DNA of 64,000 nucleotides from Thalassobium sp. R2A62 (GCF_000161835.1 NZ_GG697169.2:1544418-1608417); one strand, 5' to 3'. Shown: positions 19,205 to 28,540, counted from the stretch's first letter. Notes: generated by a model from the letters alone, not told the origin. Translations and numbers: made by a program.

Positions 19205-19651
19205 TTAGCTAGCCGTCACCGGATACTTGGTCCGAAGATTGTCTAGACCAGCGCGGATCAATTCGCATAAAACATCCAGATCAATATCAGCGAGCTTGTT
19301 CACATAGAGACAGGCCTGCGCCATTTTGTGCTTCCCCAAACGGTCCAAGATGTCGGTGAAATCCTTGTACCCTGGCAGGATATAGTACCCTGGCAGGATA
19401 TAGATCGAGTGGCGTGCCTTACGTGGGCTAAAACCGGTGGCAAGACTGTCGCCTTCGTGCCCACTGTCATAGACTTAGTGATAGGCCCCAAAGCCAATGA
19501 TGGTCGGACCCCACATGCGAGGTTCCCACCCCGTAACGTCGCGAAAAGTGTCAAGCAAAACAAACGCATCAGCACGTTTTCCGTCGTGCTCGATCGCATT
19601 GATAAATGCCAAAACGTCTGCGTCGGTCGGTCGGGTCACAGGATCAGCCAT
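19205..19651 (-). pseudogene. DUF1801 protein gene with a nonsense codon and an 18-bp duplication
   Basis: The start MADPVTRPTDADVLAFINAI and MWGPTIIGFGAYH match DUF1801 proteins. Directly after GAYH a TAA (19475-19477) interrupts the frame; the same frame then continues with YDSGHEGDSLATGFSPRKAR and LDRLGKHKMAQACLYVNKLA, the rest of the domain, to a TAA at 19205. Relatives carry Tyr at that place (from memory), so one base change explains the stop. A perfect 18-bp tandem duplication inside the gene repeats YILPGY. Both lesions keep the frame; the product is probably not made. Confidence 0.82.
19367..19402. repeat. 18-bp perfect tandem duplication
   Basis: GTACCCTGGCAGGATATA occurs twice head to tail (19367-19384 and 19385-19402). 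On the reverse strand it duplicates six codons of the DUF1801 pseudogene. Confidence 0.97.
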
Positions 19652-19669
19652 GCCCAACCTTAGCACGAA

Positions 19670-21334
19670 TTAGCTGTGATCGCGCCAACGATTTACAATC
19701 GGATACCGCCGGTCCAGCCAGAACGCGCTATCAGTGAGCCGTGGACCCGGCGCAGACTGGAAGCGTTTGTATTCCGAAATATAGATCAGATGCTCGACCT
19801 TTTTGACGGTCTCCCGTTCATAACCGACAGCCACACAATCGGCGACGCTGGCTTCTTGGTCGACGAGCATCGTCAAGATACCGTCTAGAATGTCATAGGG
19901 TGGCAGGCTGTCGCTGTCCTTTTGATCTTCTCGCAGTTCGGCCGTTGGCGGTTTCTCGATGATCTCGACCGGCACCATTGTTCCTGCGGGGGCCATCATC
20001 CACGGACGGTGATTGGCATTGCGCCAGCGACAGATGTCAAAAACGCGCGTTTTATACATGTCCTTAATAGGATTGTAGCCGCCCGACATATCGCCGTAGA
20101 TCGTCGCATAGCCAACGGCAACTTCAGATTTATTACCTGTCGTCAGTAGCATCTCACCAAATTTGTTGGACTGAGCCATCAAGAGAACCCCGCGCAAGCG
20201 AGACTGAATATTCTCTTCGGTCAGCCCCTCTTCGAGCCCTTCAAAGAGTGGGGCAAGCGCATCCGTGACCGCCGCACGTGGACCCGCGATCGAGACAGTA
20301 TCGAGATTGCAGCCGATGTTGTGCGCACATTGTGCCGCATCATCCAGCGACGCTTGGGACGTGTATTCTGATGGCAGCATGACACAGCGCACATTGCCTG
20401 GTCCCAGCGCATCTGCCGCGATGGTCGCGACAATCGCGCTATCGATACCGCCCGAAAGCCCCAGCAGCACCTTCTTGAAGCCCGTCTTGCCCATGTAGTC
20501 GCGCAAACCCTCAACGCAAACACGGTAATCTTGCTCAAGACTGTCGGGCAGTGTGGCGCGTTCACCCTCAATGGCCTCCCAACCGTCAGAGGTACGGGTG
20601 AAATCAACATGCGCATAAGCTTCGTCAAAGGTTGGCATTTGCAGCGCGAGCTTGCCACCACGGTTCAAGACGAACGAGCCGCCATCGAACACCTGATCAT
20701 CCTGTCCACCGACCATGTTCAGATACACCAAAGGTACATCATTTTCGATCACGCGGCTGACCATGTGGTTCATACGAATATCAAATTTGTCGCGGAAATA
20801 GGGCGATCCATTCGGGATCACGAGGATCTCGGCACCGCTTTCAACCATAGTTTCGCACACATCAACGTACCACGCGTCTTCGCAAATCGGGCTGCCAATG
20901 CGCACCCCCCCTACGTCATACGGACCTTGGGTGGCGCCGCGGTTGAACAACCGCACTTCATCAAAGACGTTAAAGTTGGGCAGAAAATGTTTGAGCATCC
21001 GTGCGGCGACCTTGCCGCCCTTTAGAATCCAATATGCGTTGTAGAGCCGACCGGATTCAGGATCGAGAAACGGAGCACCAACCCCCAAACTAGGGCCATC
21101 CGCACACCGCGCGGCCAAATTCATCACCATATCCATCGCCGAATGGACAAAAGCAGGCTTCATCACAAGGTCTTGGGCCTGATAGCCGATCAAGAACATC
21201 TCGGGACACACAACCATATCCGAGCCAGCATCGACACCCATTTGCCACGCGGCGAATGCCTTATCTGCGTTACCAACCAAATCCCCAACGGTCGGGTTCA
21301 TCTGGGCCATTGTCAGGCGAAACTGGTCAGGCAT
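19670..21334 (-). CDS. nadE: Glutamine-dependent NAD+ synthetase
   Basis: A two-domain enzyme of about 554 residues that amidates deamido-NAD to NAD using glutamine. Residues about 1-260 form the nitrilase-like glutaminase domain (catalytic Glu in VCPEMFLIGYQAQDL, Lys in KHFLPNFNVFDE, Cys in GSPICEDAWY). The C-terminal half is the synthetase with P-loop LGLSGGIDSAIVATIAADAL and TTGNKSEVAVGYATIYGDM. The ATG at 21334 follows GAGGAG; upstream in-frame ATGs at 21367 and 21364 are less likely. Same pathway as nadD at 5.5 kb. Confidence 0.94.
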   Translation of the reverse strand: MPDQFRLTMAQMNPTVGDLVGNADKAFAAWQMGVDAGSDMVVCPEMFLIGYQAQDLVMKPAFVHSAMDMVMNLAARCADGPSLGVGAPFLDPESGRLYNAYWILKGGKVAARMLKHFLPNFNVFDEVRLFNRGATQGPYDVGGVRIGSPICEDAWYVDVCETMVESGAEILVIPNGSPYFRDKFDIRMNHMVSRVIENDVPLVYLNMVGGQDDQVFDGGSFVLNRGGKLALQMPTFDEAYAHVDFTRTSDGWEAIEGERATLPDSLEQDYRVCVEGLRDYMGKTGFKKVLLGLSGGIDSAIVATIAADALGPGNVRCVMLPSEYTSQASLDDAAQCAHNIGCNLDTVSIAGPRAAVTDALAPLFEGLEEGLTEENIQSRLRGVLLMAQSNKFGEMLLTTGNKSEVAVGYATIYGDMSGGYNPIKDMYKTRVFDICRWRNANHRPWMMAPAGTMVPVEIIEKPPTAELREDQKDSDSLPPYDILDGILTMLVDQEASVADCVAVGYERETVKKVEHLIYISEYKRFQSAPGPRLTDSAFWLDRRYPIVNRWRDHS

Positions 21335-21481
21335 TGTGCTGCTCCTCGCGACTTGTTCACGCATCATTTAGCAGATGAGACGGCAAGGGGAAGCCGAATG
21401 GGGCGAAATGCCGTTGCGGGGTGGCCGTTCTGCGATTAATCTGCCGTTAGGGAATGGTCTCAACGAAGACCATCAAAGGGG

Positions 21482-22915
21482 ATGAGCATGACTGTTAGAA
21501 CGCAAATCTTGGTGATTGGATGTTTGATCGCGAGCGCACTGCCGGCGGCAGCGCAGGACGTGACGGTCAAACAATACGACGATGGCGGCATCTACGAAGG
21601 CACATTCCGTGGCGGCAAGCAACATGGCCAAGGTACCTACCGGTTGCCCAACGGCTATGAGTACAGCGGCGAATGGGTCGACGGTGAGATTGTCGGCCAA
21701 GGGTCAGCTGTATTTCCAAACGGCTCTGTCTACGAAGGTCAGTTTGCAAAAGGTAAGCCTGAGGGCCTCGGCCGGATCACCTTTGCTGACGGGGGCACCT
21801 ACGAAGGCGATTGGGTCGACGGCAAGATTACGGGCCAAGGCGCGGCCAATTATGCCAACGGCGTCAGCTACAATGGCGGGTTCCGCAATGCGATGCATCA
21901 CGGCACTGGCACGATGACCAGCCCTGGCGGCTACCGCTATGAGGGGACATGGGTCAACGGGGTCAAGGATGTCTCAGGCGAGATTACCTATCCCGATGGC
22001 GCGATTTATGTGGGCCAGATTGCTGACGGGCTGCGTGACGGGACCGGCACACTGACCATGACTGACGGTCTGGTCTACGAAGGAACGTGGAAAGGCGGCC
22101 AAATCGATGGGTCTGGTACACTGACCCAATCAAACGGGGACGTTTATGTCGGGGATCTGGTTGGGGGCCAACGACAGGGCTCTGGTCGGGTCACCTACGC
22201 CAACGGCGACATCTACGAAGGTGGGTTTGCTGATGACAAACGTCACGGCCAAGGTGCGTTCACTGGAACAGATGGCTATGCCTATGTCGGCAGCTGGGTA
22301 GCAGGTCAAATCGACGGCACTGGCGAGGTCACATATCCTGATGGATCGGTCTATGTCGGACAGTTCAAGGCAGATCTAGCCGAAGGTACGGGCAAGATTA
22401 CGTACCCAGACGGATCGACCTATGATGGTCAATGGGCCGGTGGCGTCATCGACGGCAAGGGTATTGCAACCTACGCGAACGGCGTCGTTTACGATGGTGA
22501 GTTCAAAAACGCCAAGAACCACGGCACAGGCATCATGACCTATGCAGATGGCTATAAATACGAAGGCCTGTGGCTGAATGGCCAGCGCAGCGGCCAAGGT
22601 GTCGCAACCTATGCCAACGGGACGGTTTACGAAGGCACGTTCCAAGGCGGTCAACGCGACGGTGCAGGCCAGATCACAATGGCCGATGGCTTTGTTTACA
22701 ACGGCAATTGGGTCAATGGTGAAATCAACGGTTTAGGCGTTGCAACCTACACCAACGGAGACGTGTACGAAGGCAACTTTACCAATGGCCGACGCCAAGG
22801 CGAAGGAACCATGCGCTACGCAACTGGTGAGGAAGCGACTGGCGATTGGGTCGACGGTGCGCTGACATCTGGTGTTGCAGATACAGAAACCGAGGCTCCT
22901 GCTCAGGAAAACTAA
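21482..22915 (+). CDS. Exported MORN-repeat protein
   Basis: A 477-residue protein with a signal peptide (ending PAAAQD) followed by about 18 tandem 23-residue MORN repeats of the type YxGxWxxGxxxGxGxxTYxxG, and a short Thr/Glu-rich tail. The spacing is regular at 69 bp per repeat. MORN arrays form extended beta-hairpin solenoids; in bacteria the roles are mostly unknown, and I do not assign one. Location is probably periplasmic. Its last 4 bases overlap the convergent LacI-type gene. Confidence 0.85.
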   Translation: MSMTVRTQILVIGCLIASALPAAAQDVTVKQYDDGGIYEGTFRGGKQHGQGTYRLPNGYEYSGEWVDGEIVGQGSAVFPNGSVYEGQFAKGKPEGLGRITFADGGTYEGDWVDGKITGQGAANYANGVSYNGGFRNAMHHGTGTMTSPGGYRYEGTWVNGVKDVSGEITYPDGAIYVGQIADGLRDGTGTLTMTDGLVYEGTWKGGQIDGSGTLTQSNGDVYVGDLVGGQRQGSGRVTYANGDIYEGGFADDKRHGQGAFTGTDGYAYVGSWVAGQIDGTGEVTYPDGSVYVGQFKADLAEGTGKITYPDGSTYDGQWAGGVIDGKGIATYANGVVYDGEFKNAKNHGTGIMTYADGYKYEGLWLNGQRSGQGVATYANGTVYEGTFQGGQRDGAGQITMADGFVYNGNWVNGEINGLGVATYTNGDVYEGNFTNGRRQGEGTMRYATGEEATGDWVDGALTSGVADTETEAPAQEN

Positions 22916-23955
22916 GTCAACGGTGCGGTACTATTACGCGCAACCAATGTGACAGGCAGAACCACTGTGGTTTCACTGTCATCGGCGGGTGTGTCGGCCA
23001 ATACTTCTAGCAACAATTTAGCTGCTCTTCGCCCAAGCTCAATCCGATCCTGATGAATTGTTGTCAGAGCTGGCACAAAGACTTCGGCCATTTCGATGTC
23101 ATCGAACCCAACGACCGAAACGTCATCCGGCACGGACAATCCATGCGCTCCCAATTCTGCAATCAGACCAAATGCCAATTCGTCGCTTGCACAGACGACC
23201 CCTGTTGGCGGGTCCTCTAGCTTCAAAATCGTACGCGCGGCGGCCCGCCCCGCTTCGAGATTAAAATCACCGGCAACGAGATACTCAACCGGATAGCTCA
23301 GGTTCTTTTTCGCCATCGACACCATAAAACCGCGCTTGCGTGCATCCGACAGAACATTGCCTGCGGGCCCGCAGACATGCGCAATCTTTGTGTGGCCCAG
23401 TTCACTTAGGTGGTCGATCGCCGCCTCAATACCTTGAGCATTGTCACTGCGAACCGATGGCACAGTCGTCCCTTCGAACCACTCACACGCATAGATGATC
23501 TGATCCGCGTAGGGCCCTCCGTTCAAAAGCTCGAGATCCGCGCCACCGATACTTCCGTCAAGAATGACCAAGCCGTCGGCCTGCCCGCCTTCGAGATAAC
23601 TGTGCAAGGTATTGCTATCGGGGCGCACCTCCGACGTGTCCGTGATCAACAGGTTGTAGTCTGCCCCTGCTAACACCCTCTCGAGCCCAGAAAGAATGTC
23701 ACTGAAGAACGGATTTCGAAGTGACGGCACGAGGGTCAGGATCGCACCAGATCGCTGTGTTCTGAGATTTCTTGCCGCACGGTTAACGCGGTAACTGGTC
23801 GCGCGGACAGCCTTTAAAACAGAATCACGTGTCTTCTCGCTGACCTTGTCAGGGCTCGACAGAGTACGGCTGACAGTCGCGGTAGAGACCCCCGCAGCTT
23901 TGGCAACATCTTGAATCTTTGATCTTTTATTCAACTGTGCTTCATCCTGTTTCAA
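22912..23955 (-). CDS. LacI-family transcriptional repressor of the sugar operon
   Basis: A 347-residue regulator. The N-terminal helix-turn-helix IQDVAKAAGVSTATVSRTLS and hinge YRVNRAARNLRTQRSG are typical of LacI proteins; a periplasmic-binding-like domain follows (ILTLVPSLRNPFFSDI onward), so a sugar or sugar acid should be the effector. The frame begins with TTG (23955); another TTG seven codons later is possible, and no ATG lies ahead of the HTH. It is divergent from the eight-gene sugar operon, with two CG-centred operators between, which makes it the likely repressor. Confidence 0.88.
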   Translation of the reverse strand: MKQDEAQLNKRSKIQDVAKAAGVSTATVSRTLSSPDKVSEKTRDSVLKAVRATSYRVNRAARNLRTQRSGAILTLVPSLRNPFFSDILSGLERVLAGADYNLLITDTSEVRPDSNTLHSYLEGGQADGLVILDGSIGGADLELLNGGPYADQIIYACEWFEGTTVPSVRSDNAQGIEAAIDHLSELGHTKIAHVCGPAGNVLSDARKRGFMVSMAKKNLSYPVEYLVAGDFNLEAGRAAARTILKLEDPPTGVVCASDELAFGLIAELGAHGLSVPDDVSVVGFDDIEMAEVFVPALTTIHQDRIELGRRAAKLLLEVLADTPADDSETTVVLPVTLVARNSTAPLT

Positions 23956-24003
23956 AAATATACACGATGGTGTTGACAGAAAAGAGTCAATCTGTCCAAT
24001 CTG

Positions 24004-24017
24004 TGTAATCGTTTACA
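24004..24017. promoter_or_regulatory. LacI-type operator 1
   Basis: TGTAATCGTTTACA, a 14-bp palindrome TGTAA-w-CG-w-TTACA with the central CG usual for LacI-family sites. A TTGACA at 23973-23978 lies 25 bases upstream, so the site would sit close to a transcription start of the sugar operon. Confidence 0.8.
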
Positions 24018-24102
24018 TCTCCTGCAAATAGCGCGGTGATAGAGACTGATCTGATCGAAGAGCAGAATCTTATAACACGCGTTTTATCTGCTTAAAGGAA
24101 AA

Positions 24103-24116
24103 TGTAATCGTTTACA
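24103..24116. promoter_or_regulatory. LacI-type operator 2
   Basis: Identical 14-mer TGTAATCGTTTACA, 99 bases after operator 1 and 73 bases ahead of the binding-protein start codon. A TATAAC element at 24071-24076 lies between the two sites. Confidence 0.8.
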
Positions 24117-24188
24117 TAATGGGAGGGTGCTCTGAGTGTGCCCGTTAAACAAAACAAGCGGCGCTTGCTAGCGCCTGGGAGGAAATTG

Positions 24189-25418
24189 ATGAAATTGACC
24201 AAAGCGTTGCTTTGTGCAACAGCCCTTTGCGGTGCGAGCGCTGTCTCAGCCGCAGATCTTGAAGTTACACACTGGTGGACATCCGGCGGCGAAGCTGCGG
24301 CTGTTTCTGAGTTTGCAAAGGCGTTCAATTCAACTGAGCATACTTGGATAGACGGCGCGATTGCTGGTTCAGGCGGAACAGCTCGGCCTATCATTATCTC
24401 GCGTATCTTGGGCGGTGACCCAATGCACGCAACTCAGTTGAACCATGGCCGTCAGGCTGAGGAACTGGTCGAAGCTGGCCTGATGTTGGATCTGACCGAC
24501 GTTGCAGCCGCTGGCGGCTGGGCAGACGTTGTAAACCCTTCCAATCTATTAGAAAGCTGCACATTGGACGGTAAAGTCTACTGCGTGCCCGTGAACATCC
24601 ACTCTCCACAGTGGTTATGGTTGTCGCACGCTGCATATGAAAAAGCTGGCGTCGACGTTCCATCTGATTGGTTCGAGTATGTCGAATCTGCACCAGCACT
24701 GCGCGACGCTGGTCTTATTCCACTCGCAATGGGTCAGCAATCTTGGCAGACAAGCCTCGCATTTGGTGCGATCCAAGTTGCGATCGGTGGCACAGACCTG
24801 TACGTCGACGTTCTGACTAACAAAAACGCCGAAGCTGCTGCAAGCCCTGAGATGACAGCCGTGTTCCAAGCTTACGCTGATGCGCGTTCATTGTCTGAGG
24901 GTTCTAACGTACAAGACTGGAACCAAGCGACAAACCTCGTGATCACGGGCCAAGCTGGCGCGCAACTGATGGGTGACTGGGCGCAGGGTGAATTCCAGGT
25001 TGCGAACCAGGTTGCAGGCGAAGACTACACATGTCTGCCAGGTTTGGGTGTGAACGAAATTATCGCTACTGGTGGCGATGCGTTCTACTTCCCAAAGCAG
25101 GATGATCCAGCGATTGAAGCTGCTCAAAAAGAACTTGCAGCGTTGATGATCAGCCCGGAAATGCAGGTTGCGTTTAATCTGAAGAAAGGCTCGTTGCCGA
25201 TCCGCGGTGATGTTGATCTTTCAGCTGCAAACGACTGCATGAAAAAGGGTCTCGCGATCTTAGCGGCAGGCAATATCCTACCGGATGGCGTGAATGCGTT
25301 TTCTGCAGACACAGCTGGTCAGATCGAAGATCTGATGGTTGAAATGTGGAATGACCAGTCGGTCACAGTTGAAGATGCACAGGCGCGCTACACTGCAATT
25401 ATAGCGAACGCTGACTAA
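24189..25418 (+). CDS. Sugar ABC transporter substrate-binding protein (CUT1 type)
   Basis: A 409-residue periplasmic binding protein. The signal peptide (KALLCATALCGASAVSAAD) is followed by EVTHWWTSGGEAAAVSEFAK and GDPMHATQLNHGRQAEELVE, which resemble the glucose/mannose-type binding proteins of CUT1 transporters. The start at 24189 is fixed by GGGAGGAA just upstream; an earlier in-frame ATG/GTG region lacks one. It is first in the operon and is followed by a stable hairpin before the permeases, a layout that allows more binding protein than membrane subunits. Confidence 0.88.
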   Translation: MKLTKALLCATALCGASAVSAADLEVTHWWTSGGEAAAVSEFAKAFNSTEHTWIDGAIAGSGGTARPIIISRILGGDPMHATQLNHGRQAEELVEAGLMLDLTDVAAAGGWADVVNPSNLLESCTLDGKVYCVPVNIHSPQWLWLSHAAYEKAGVDVPSDWFEYVESAPALRDAGLIPLAMGQQSWQTSLAFGAIQVAIGGTDLYVDVLTNKNAEAAASPEMTAVFQAYADARSLSEGSNVQDWNQATNLVITGQAGAQLMGDWAQGEFQVANQVAGEDYTCLPGLGVNEIIATGGDAFYFPKQDDPAIEAAQKELAALMISPEMQVAFNLKKGSLPIRGDVDLSAANDCMKKGLAILAAGNILPDGVNAFSADTAGQIEDLMVEMWNDQSVTVEDAQARYTAIIANAD

Positions 25419-25428
25419 GTCTTTCTCC

Positions 25429-25468
25429 CGGCTTGGCCGGCAGCACATTGCTGCTGTGGGCCAAGCCG
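25429..25468 (+). promoter_or_regulatory. Intercistronic stem-loop after the binding-protein gene
   Basis: CGGCTTGGCC / GGCCAAGCCG outer arms (10 bp) with an inner CAGCA / TGCTG stem. There is no T-run after it, so it is more likely an mRNA-stabilising or processing element (as between malE and malF) than a full terminator. Confidence 0.75.
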
Positions 25469-25556
25469 ATCCAAACCACTTACATGGCTGTTCTAAGCAC
25501 CCTCAGCGAGTAGGGGTGTTTTGATCTACCTAATTGCTAAATGAATGGGGGGCACA

Positions 25557-26480
25557 ATGACGGTGACTGACTCCGGGGATTCCGGCGCAGGGGCAAAGCG
25601 TCCCTCGAGATTATTCAAAAACTTAGCGGGCAAGATCGCAGCGATACCAATGATGTTTACGGCAGTTGTCGTGTTTATTGGGTGTACGCTCTGGACGATC
25701 TACCACTCATTCACGAAGTCGCGTCTTCTGCCTGCCCCAGAAAAATGGGTTGGCCTGGACAACTATGAACGCCTTTGGAGCGAAAACCGTTGGCTGATCA
25801 GTATCGAAAACTTGGCAATCTATGGTATCTGCTCGTTGATCCTGTCTTTGACAATCGGCTTTGTTTTGGCGGCTCTTCTGGACCGCAAGATCCGGTTTGA
25901 AAATACGATCCGGACAATCATCCTTTATCCGTTCGCGCTGTCTTTTGTTGTTACGGGGCTCGTCTGGCAGTGGATCTTGAACCCGGCTTTGGGCCTTCAA
26001 AACGTGGTGCGCAACTGGGGTTGGGATAGCTTTACATTTGATCCGATCAACAACGCAGAGATTGTAATCTACGGCATTCTCATCGCGGGTATATGGCAGG
26101 GCTCTGGCTTTGTGATGGTCCTGCTATTGGCTGGCATGCGTGGCATCGATGAGGACGTTTGGAAGGCATCCCGTGTCGAGGGCATCCCGGCTTGGAAAAC
26201 TTATTTATTTATCGTCATTCCAATGATGCGACCCGTTTTCGTCACAGCGTTGGTGATCATCTCGGCGGGTATCATTAAAGTGTATGACCTTGTGGTCGCG
26301 CAAACCTCGGGTGGTCCGGGCATCGCGTCCGAAGTTCCCGCGAAATACGTGATTGAAAAGATGTTCCTCTCTCAAAACCTTGGGCTGGGTTTTGCTGCGT
26401 CCACCATGATGCTTCTCAGCGTTTTGGTTGTTCTAATTCCTTGGGCCTATCTCGAATTTGGAGGCAAGAAAAATGGCTGA
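25557..26480 (+). CDS. Sugar ABC transporter permease 1 (MalF-like)
   Basis: A 307-residue inner-membrane subunit with six hydrophobic helices and the EAA loop near its C-terminal third (DVWKASRVEGIPAWKTYLFI, where the conserved E-A-A...G is S-R-V-E-G). It pairs with the next gene as the translocation pore. The ATG at 25557 has a G-rich GGGGGG site; an ATG four codons earlier is less well placed. Its stop overlaps the next start by 8 bases. Confidence 0.9.
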   Translation: MTVTDSGDSGAGAKRPSRLFKNLAGKIAAIPMMFTAVVVFIGCTLWTIYHSFTKSRLLPAPEKWVGLDNYERLWSENRWLISIENLAIYGICSLILSLTIGFVLAALLDRKIRFENTIRTIILYPFALSFVVTGLVWQWILNPALGLQNVVRNWGWDSFTFDPINNAEIVIYGILIAGIWQGSGFVMVLLLAGMRGIDEDVWKASRVEGIPAWKTYLFIVIPMMRPVFVTALVIISAGIIKVYDLVVAQTSGGPGIASEVPAKYVIEKMFLSQNLGLGFAASTMMLLSVLVVLIPWAYLEFGGKKNG

Positions 26481-27432
26481 TGCAAGCGTAAATGCCATGA
26501 CGGGGCCTAGTGGGCCGAAGCCCAAACGGGTTTTTTCATCAACCAATATCATCATCTACGGCACGCTTCTCGTCGTCTGTCTGTATTACCTTCTGCCGCT
26601 CTACATCATGATCGTGACGTCGCTGAAGGGCATGCCAGAAATTCGCCTTGGTAACATCTTCTCGCCGCCTGTTGAAATCACAACTGAACCTTGGGTGAAA
26701 GCATGGTCAGAGGCTTGTACGGGCGTGAATTGTGACGGGCTAAGCCGCGGGTTCTGGAACTCAGTCGCAATCTTGGTCCCATCCGTAGTGCTGTCCATCG
26801 CGATTGCGTCTGTGAACGGATACGCGCTGGCCAATTGGAAATTCAAAGGGTCCGAGGTCTTTTTTACTATCCTGATATTTGGCGCCTTCATCCCCTATCA
26901 GGTGATGATCTATCCCATCGTGATCCTGCTCAGGGAAAGCGGCGATGGCATTACGTCGTTCATCCGGCTCTTCAACAGCGATGCGCCCAACTTCCGCCTG
27001 ATGGGGTCGGTCTGGGGGCTGGTGATCGTGCACACGATCTTCGGCATGCCGATCCTTACCTTGTTGTTCCGCAACTACTTTACGTCGGTTCCTGAAGAAC
27101 TGTTCAAAGCGGCCCGCGTTGATGGGGCAGGGTTCTGGGGAATCTATTTTCAGATCATGCTGCCGATGTCGCTGCCAATCTTTGTTGTTGCGATGATTTT
27201 GCAGGTGACAGGTATCTGGAACGACTTCCTCTTTGGAGTGATTTACACCAAACCGGAGACGTACCCGATGACCGTTCAGCTCAATAATATTGTGAACTCG
27301 GTGCAAGGTGTGAAGGAATACAACGTCAATATGGCGGCGACTCTTCTGACAGGTCTTGTTCCACTCATCATCTACTTCGCTTCCGGTAAACTCTTCGTCC
27401 GCGGCATCGCTGCCGGTGCTGTGAAAGGCTAA
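26473..27432 (+). CDS. Sugar ABC transporter permease 2 (MalG-like)
   Basis: A 319-residue MalG-type permease with six helices and a clear EAA loop (EELFKAARVDGAGFWGIYFQ). An unusual Cys pair in a periplasmic loop (EACTGVNCDG) could form a disulfide. The ATG at 26473 is inside the ATGGCTGA overlap with permease 1 and is preceded by GGAGG, so the two are translationally coupled. Confidence 0.9.
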   Translation: MADASVNAMTGPSGPKPKRVFSSTNIIIYGTLLVVCLYYLLPLYIMIVTSLKGMPEIRLGNIFSPPVEITTEPWVKAWSEACTGVNCDGLSRGFWNSVAILVPSVVLSIAIASVNGYALANWKFKGSEVFFTILIFGAFIPYQVMIYPIVILLRESGDGITSFIRLFNSDAPNFRLMGSVWGLVIVHTIFGMPILTLLFRNYFTSVPEELFKAARVDGAGFWGIYFQIMLPMSLPIFVVAMILQVTGIWNDFLFGVIYTKPETYPMTVQLNNIVNSVQGVKEYNVNMAATLLTGLVPLIIYFASGKLFVRGIAAGAVKG

Positions 27433-27437
27433 TAGAC

Positions 27438-28520
27438 ATGGCAAATTCAGTTGAAATCAGAAACCTCGACCTCAGCTTTGGCTCTGTCGAAGTTCTAAAA
27501 GACCTAAACCTTGATATCGCAGAGGGTGAGTTCCTCGTCCTGCTCGGATCATCGGGTTGCGGTAAATCTACGCTCTTGAATTGTATTGCTGGCTTGCTGG
27601 AAGTGACTGACGGGCAGATATTCATCAAAGGCAAAAACGTCACTTGGGCCGAACCTTCAGAACGTGGCATTGGAATGGTGTTCCAATCGTACGCGCTTTA
27701 CCCGCAGATGACCGTAAAGGGGAACCTCAGCTTCGGTTTGAAAAACGCCAAGGTGCCAAAGGCAGAGATTGAAGAGCGCGTTGCCCGTGCTGCTGAGATC
27801 CTTCAGATTGAGCCATTGTTGAACCGGAAACCGGGCGCATTGTCCGGTGGTCAGCGTCAGCGTGTCGCGATCGGTCGCGCATTGGTCCGCGACGTAAATG
27901 TATTCCTGTTCGACGAACCTTTGTCTAACCTTGATGCAAAGCTACGGGTGGATCTCAGGGTTGAGCTCAAACGGCTGCACAATCAGCTGAATAATACGAT
28001 GATCTACGTCACCCACGATCAGGTCGAAGCCATGACATTGGCGGATCGGATTGCGGTCATGAAGAGCGGTAAAATCATGCAGCTTGGCTCCCCGGACGAA
28101 ATCTACAACAAACCCAAAAATCTCTACGTCGCAGACTTCATTGGCTCACCGTCGATGAACTTCCTTGAAGGGCAATTGGAAGGCGGAACCTTTAAGAAAG
28201 GCGGGGTCGTGCTGCCCATGACAGGTTACCAATATGTCAACCCACTGCAGGTCACCGACCGGCCCGTGACAATTGGGATACGCCCGGAACACGTGGTCAC
28301 CGGCGAACTGGCAGCCAAGGCACCAGTGCAATCCGAAGTCACAGTGGATCTAGTCGAACCAATGGGATCTGACACGCTGGTTTGGTCGACATTTGAGGGG
28401 AACTCATTCCGATTTCGTATGGATGGCCAAGCACCGGTCACCAATGGTGACACAATCAAAATTGGAATTGATCCAGCCAAGGGATCCCTTTTTGATACCA
28501 GCTCCGAAGACCGCCTTTAA
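27438..28520 (+). CDS. Sugar ABC transporter ATPase (MalK/UgpC type)
   Basis: A 360-residue ATPase: Walker A GSSGCGKST, signature LSGGQRQRVAIGRAL, Walker B VFLFDEPLSNLD, switch His in YVTHDQVEAMTLADRI. After residue 235 comes the C-terminal OB-fold regulatory domain of the MalK/UgpC/MsmK class (IGIRPEHVVTGE). It starts 5 bases after permease 2 and energises that pair. Confidence 0.93.
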   Translation: MANSVEIRNLDLSFGSVEVLKDLNLDIAEGEFLVLLGSSGCGKSTLLNCIAGLLEVTDGQIFIKGKNVTWAEPSERGIGMVFQSYALYPQMTVKGNLSFGLKNAKVPKAEIEERVARAAEILQIEPLLNRKPGALSGGQRQRVAIGRALVRDVNVFLFDEPLSNLDAKLRVDLRVELKRLHNQLNNTMIYVTHDQVEAMTLADRIAVMKSGKIMQLGSPDEIYNKPKNLYVADFIGSPSMNFLEGQLEGGTFKKGGVVLPMTGYQYVNPLQVTDRPVTIGIRPEHVVTGELAAKAPVQSEVTVDLVEPMGSDTLVWSTFEGNSFRFRMDGQAPVTNGDTIKIGIDPAKGSLFDTSSEDRL

Positions 28521-28540
28521 CCGAATACTGGACTAATATC

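Noticed and set aside
21550-22860. Regular 69-bp repeats that could suggest a CRISPR or satellite array
   Set aside because: They are the codons of MORN repeats in one open frame with a signal peptide; the repeats are imperfect and have no unique spacers.
26761-27444. 227-codon reverse frame antisense to the MalG-like permease
   Set aside because: His/Asp/Arg-rich shadow of the permease codons without any motif.
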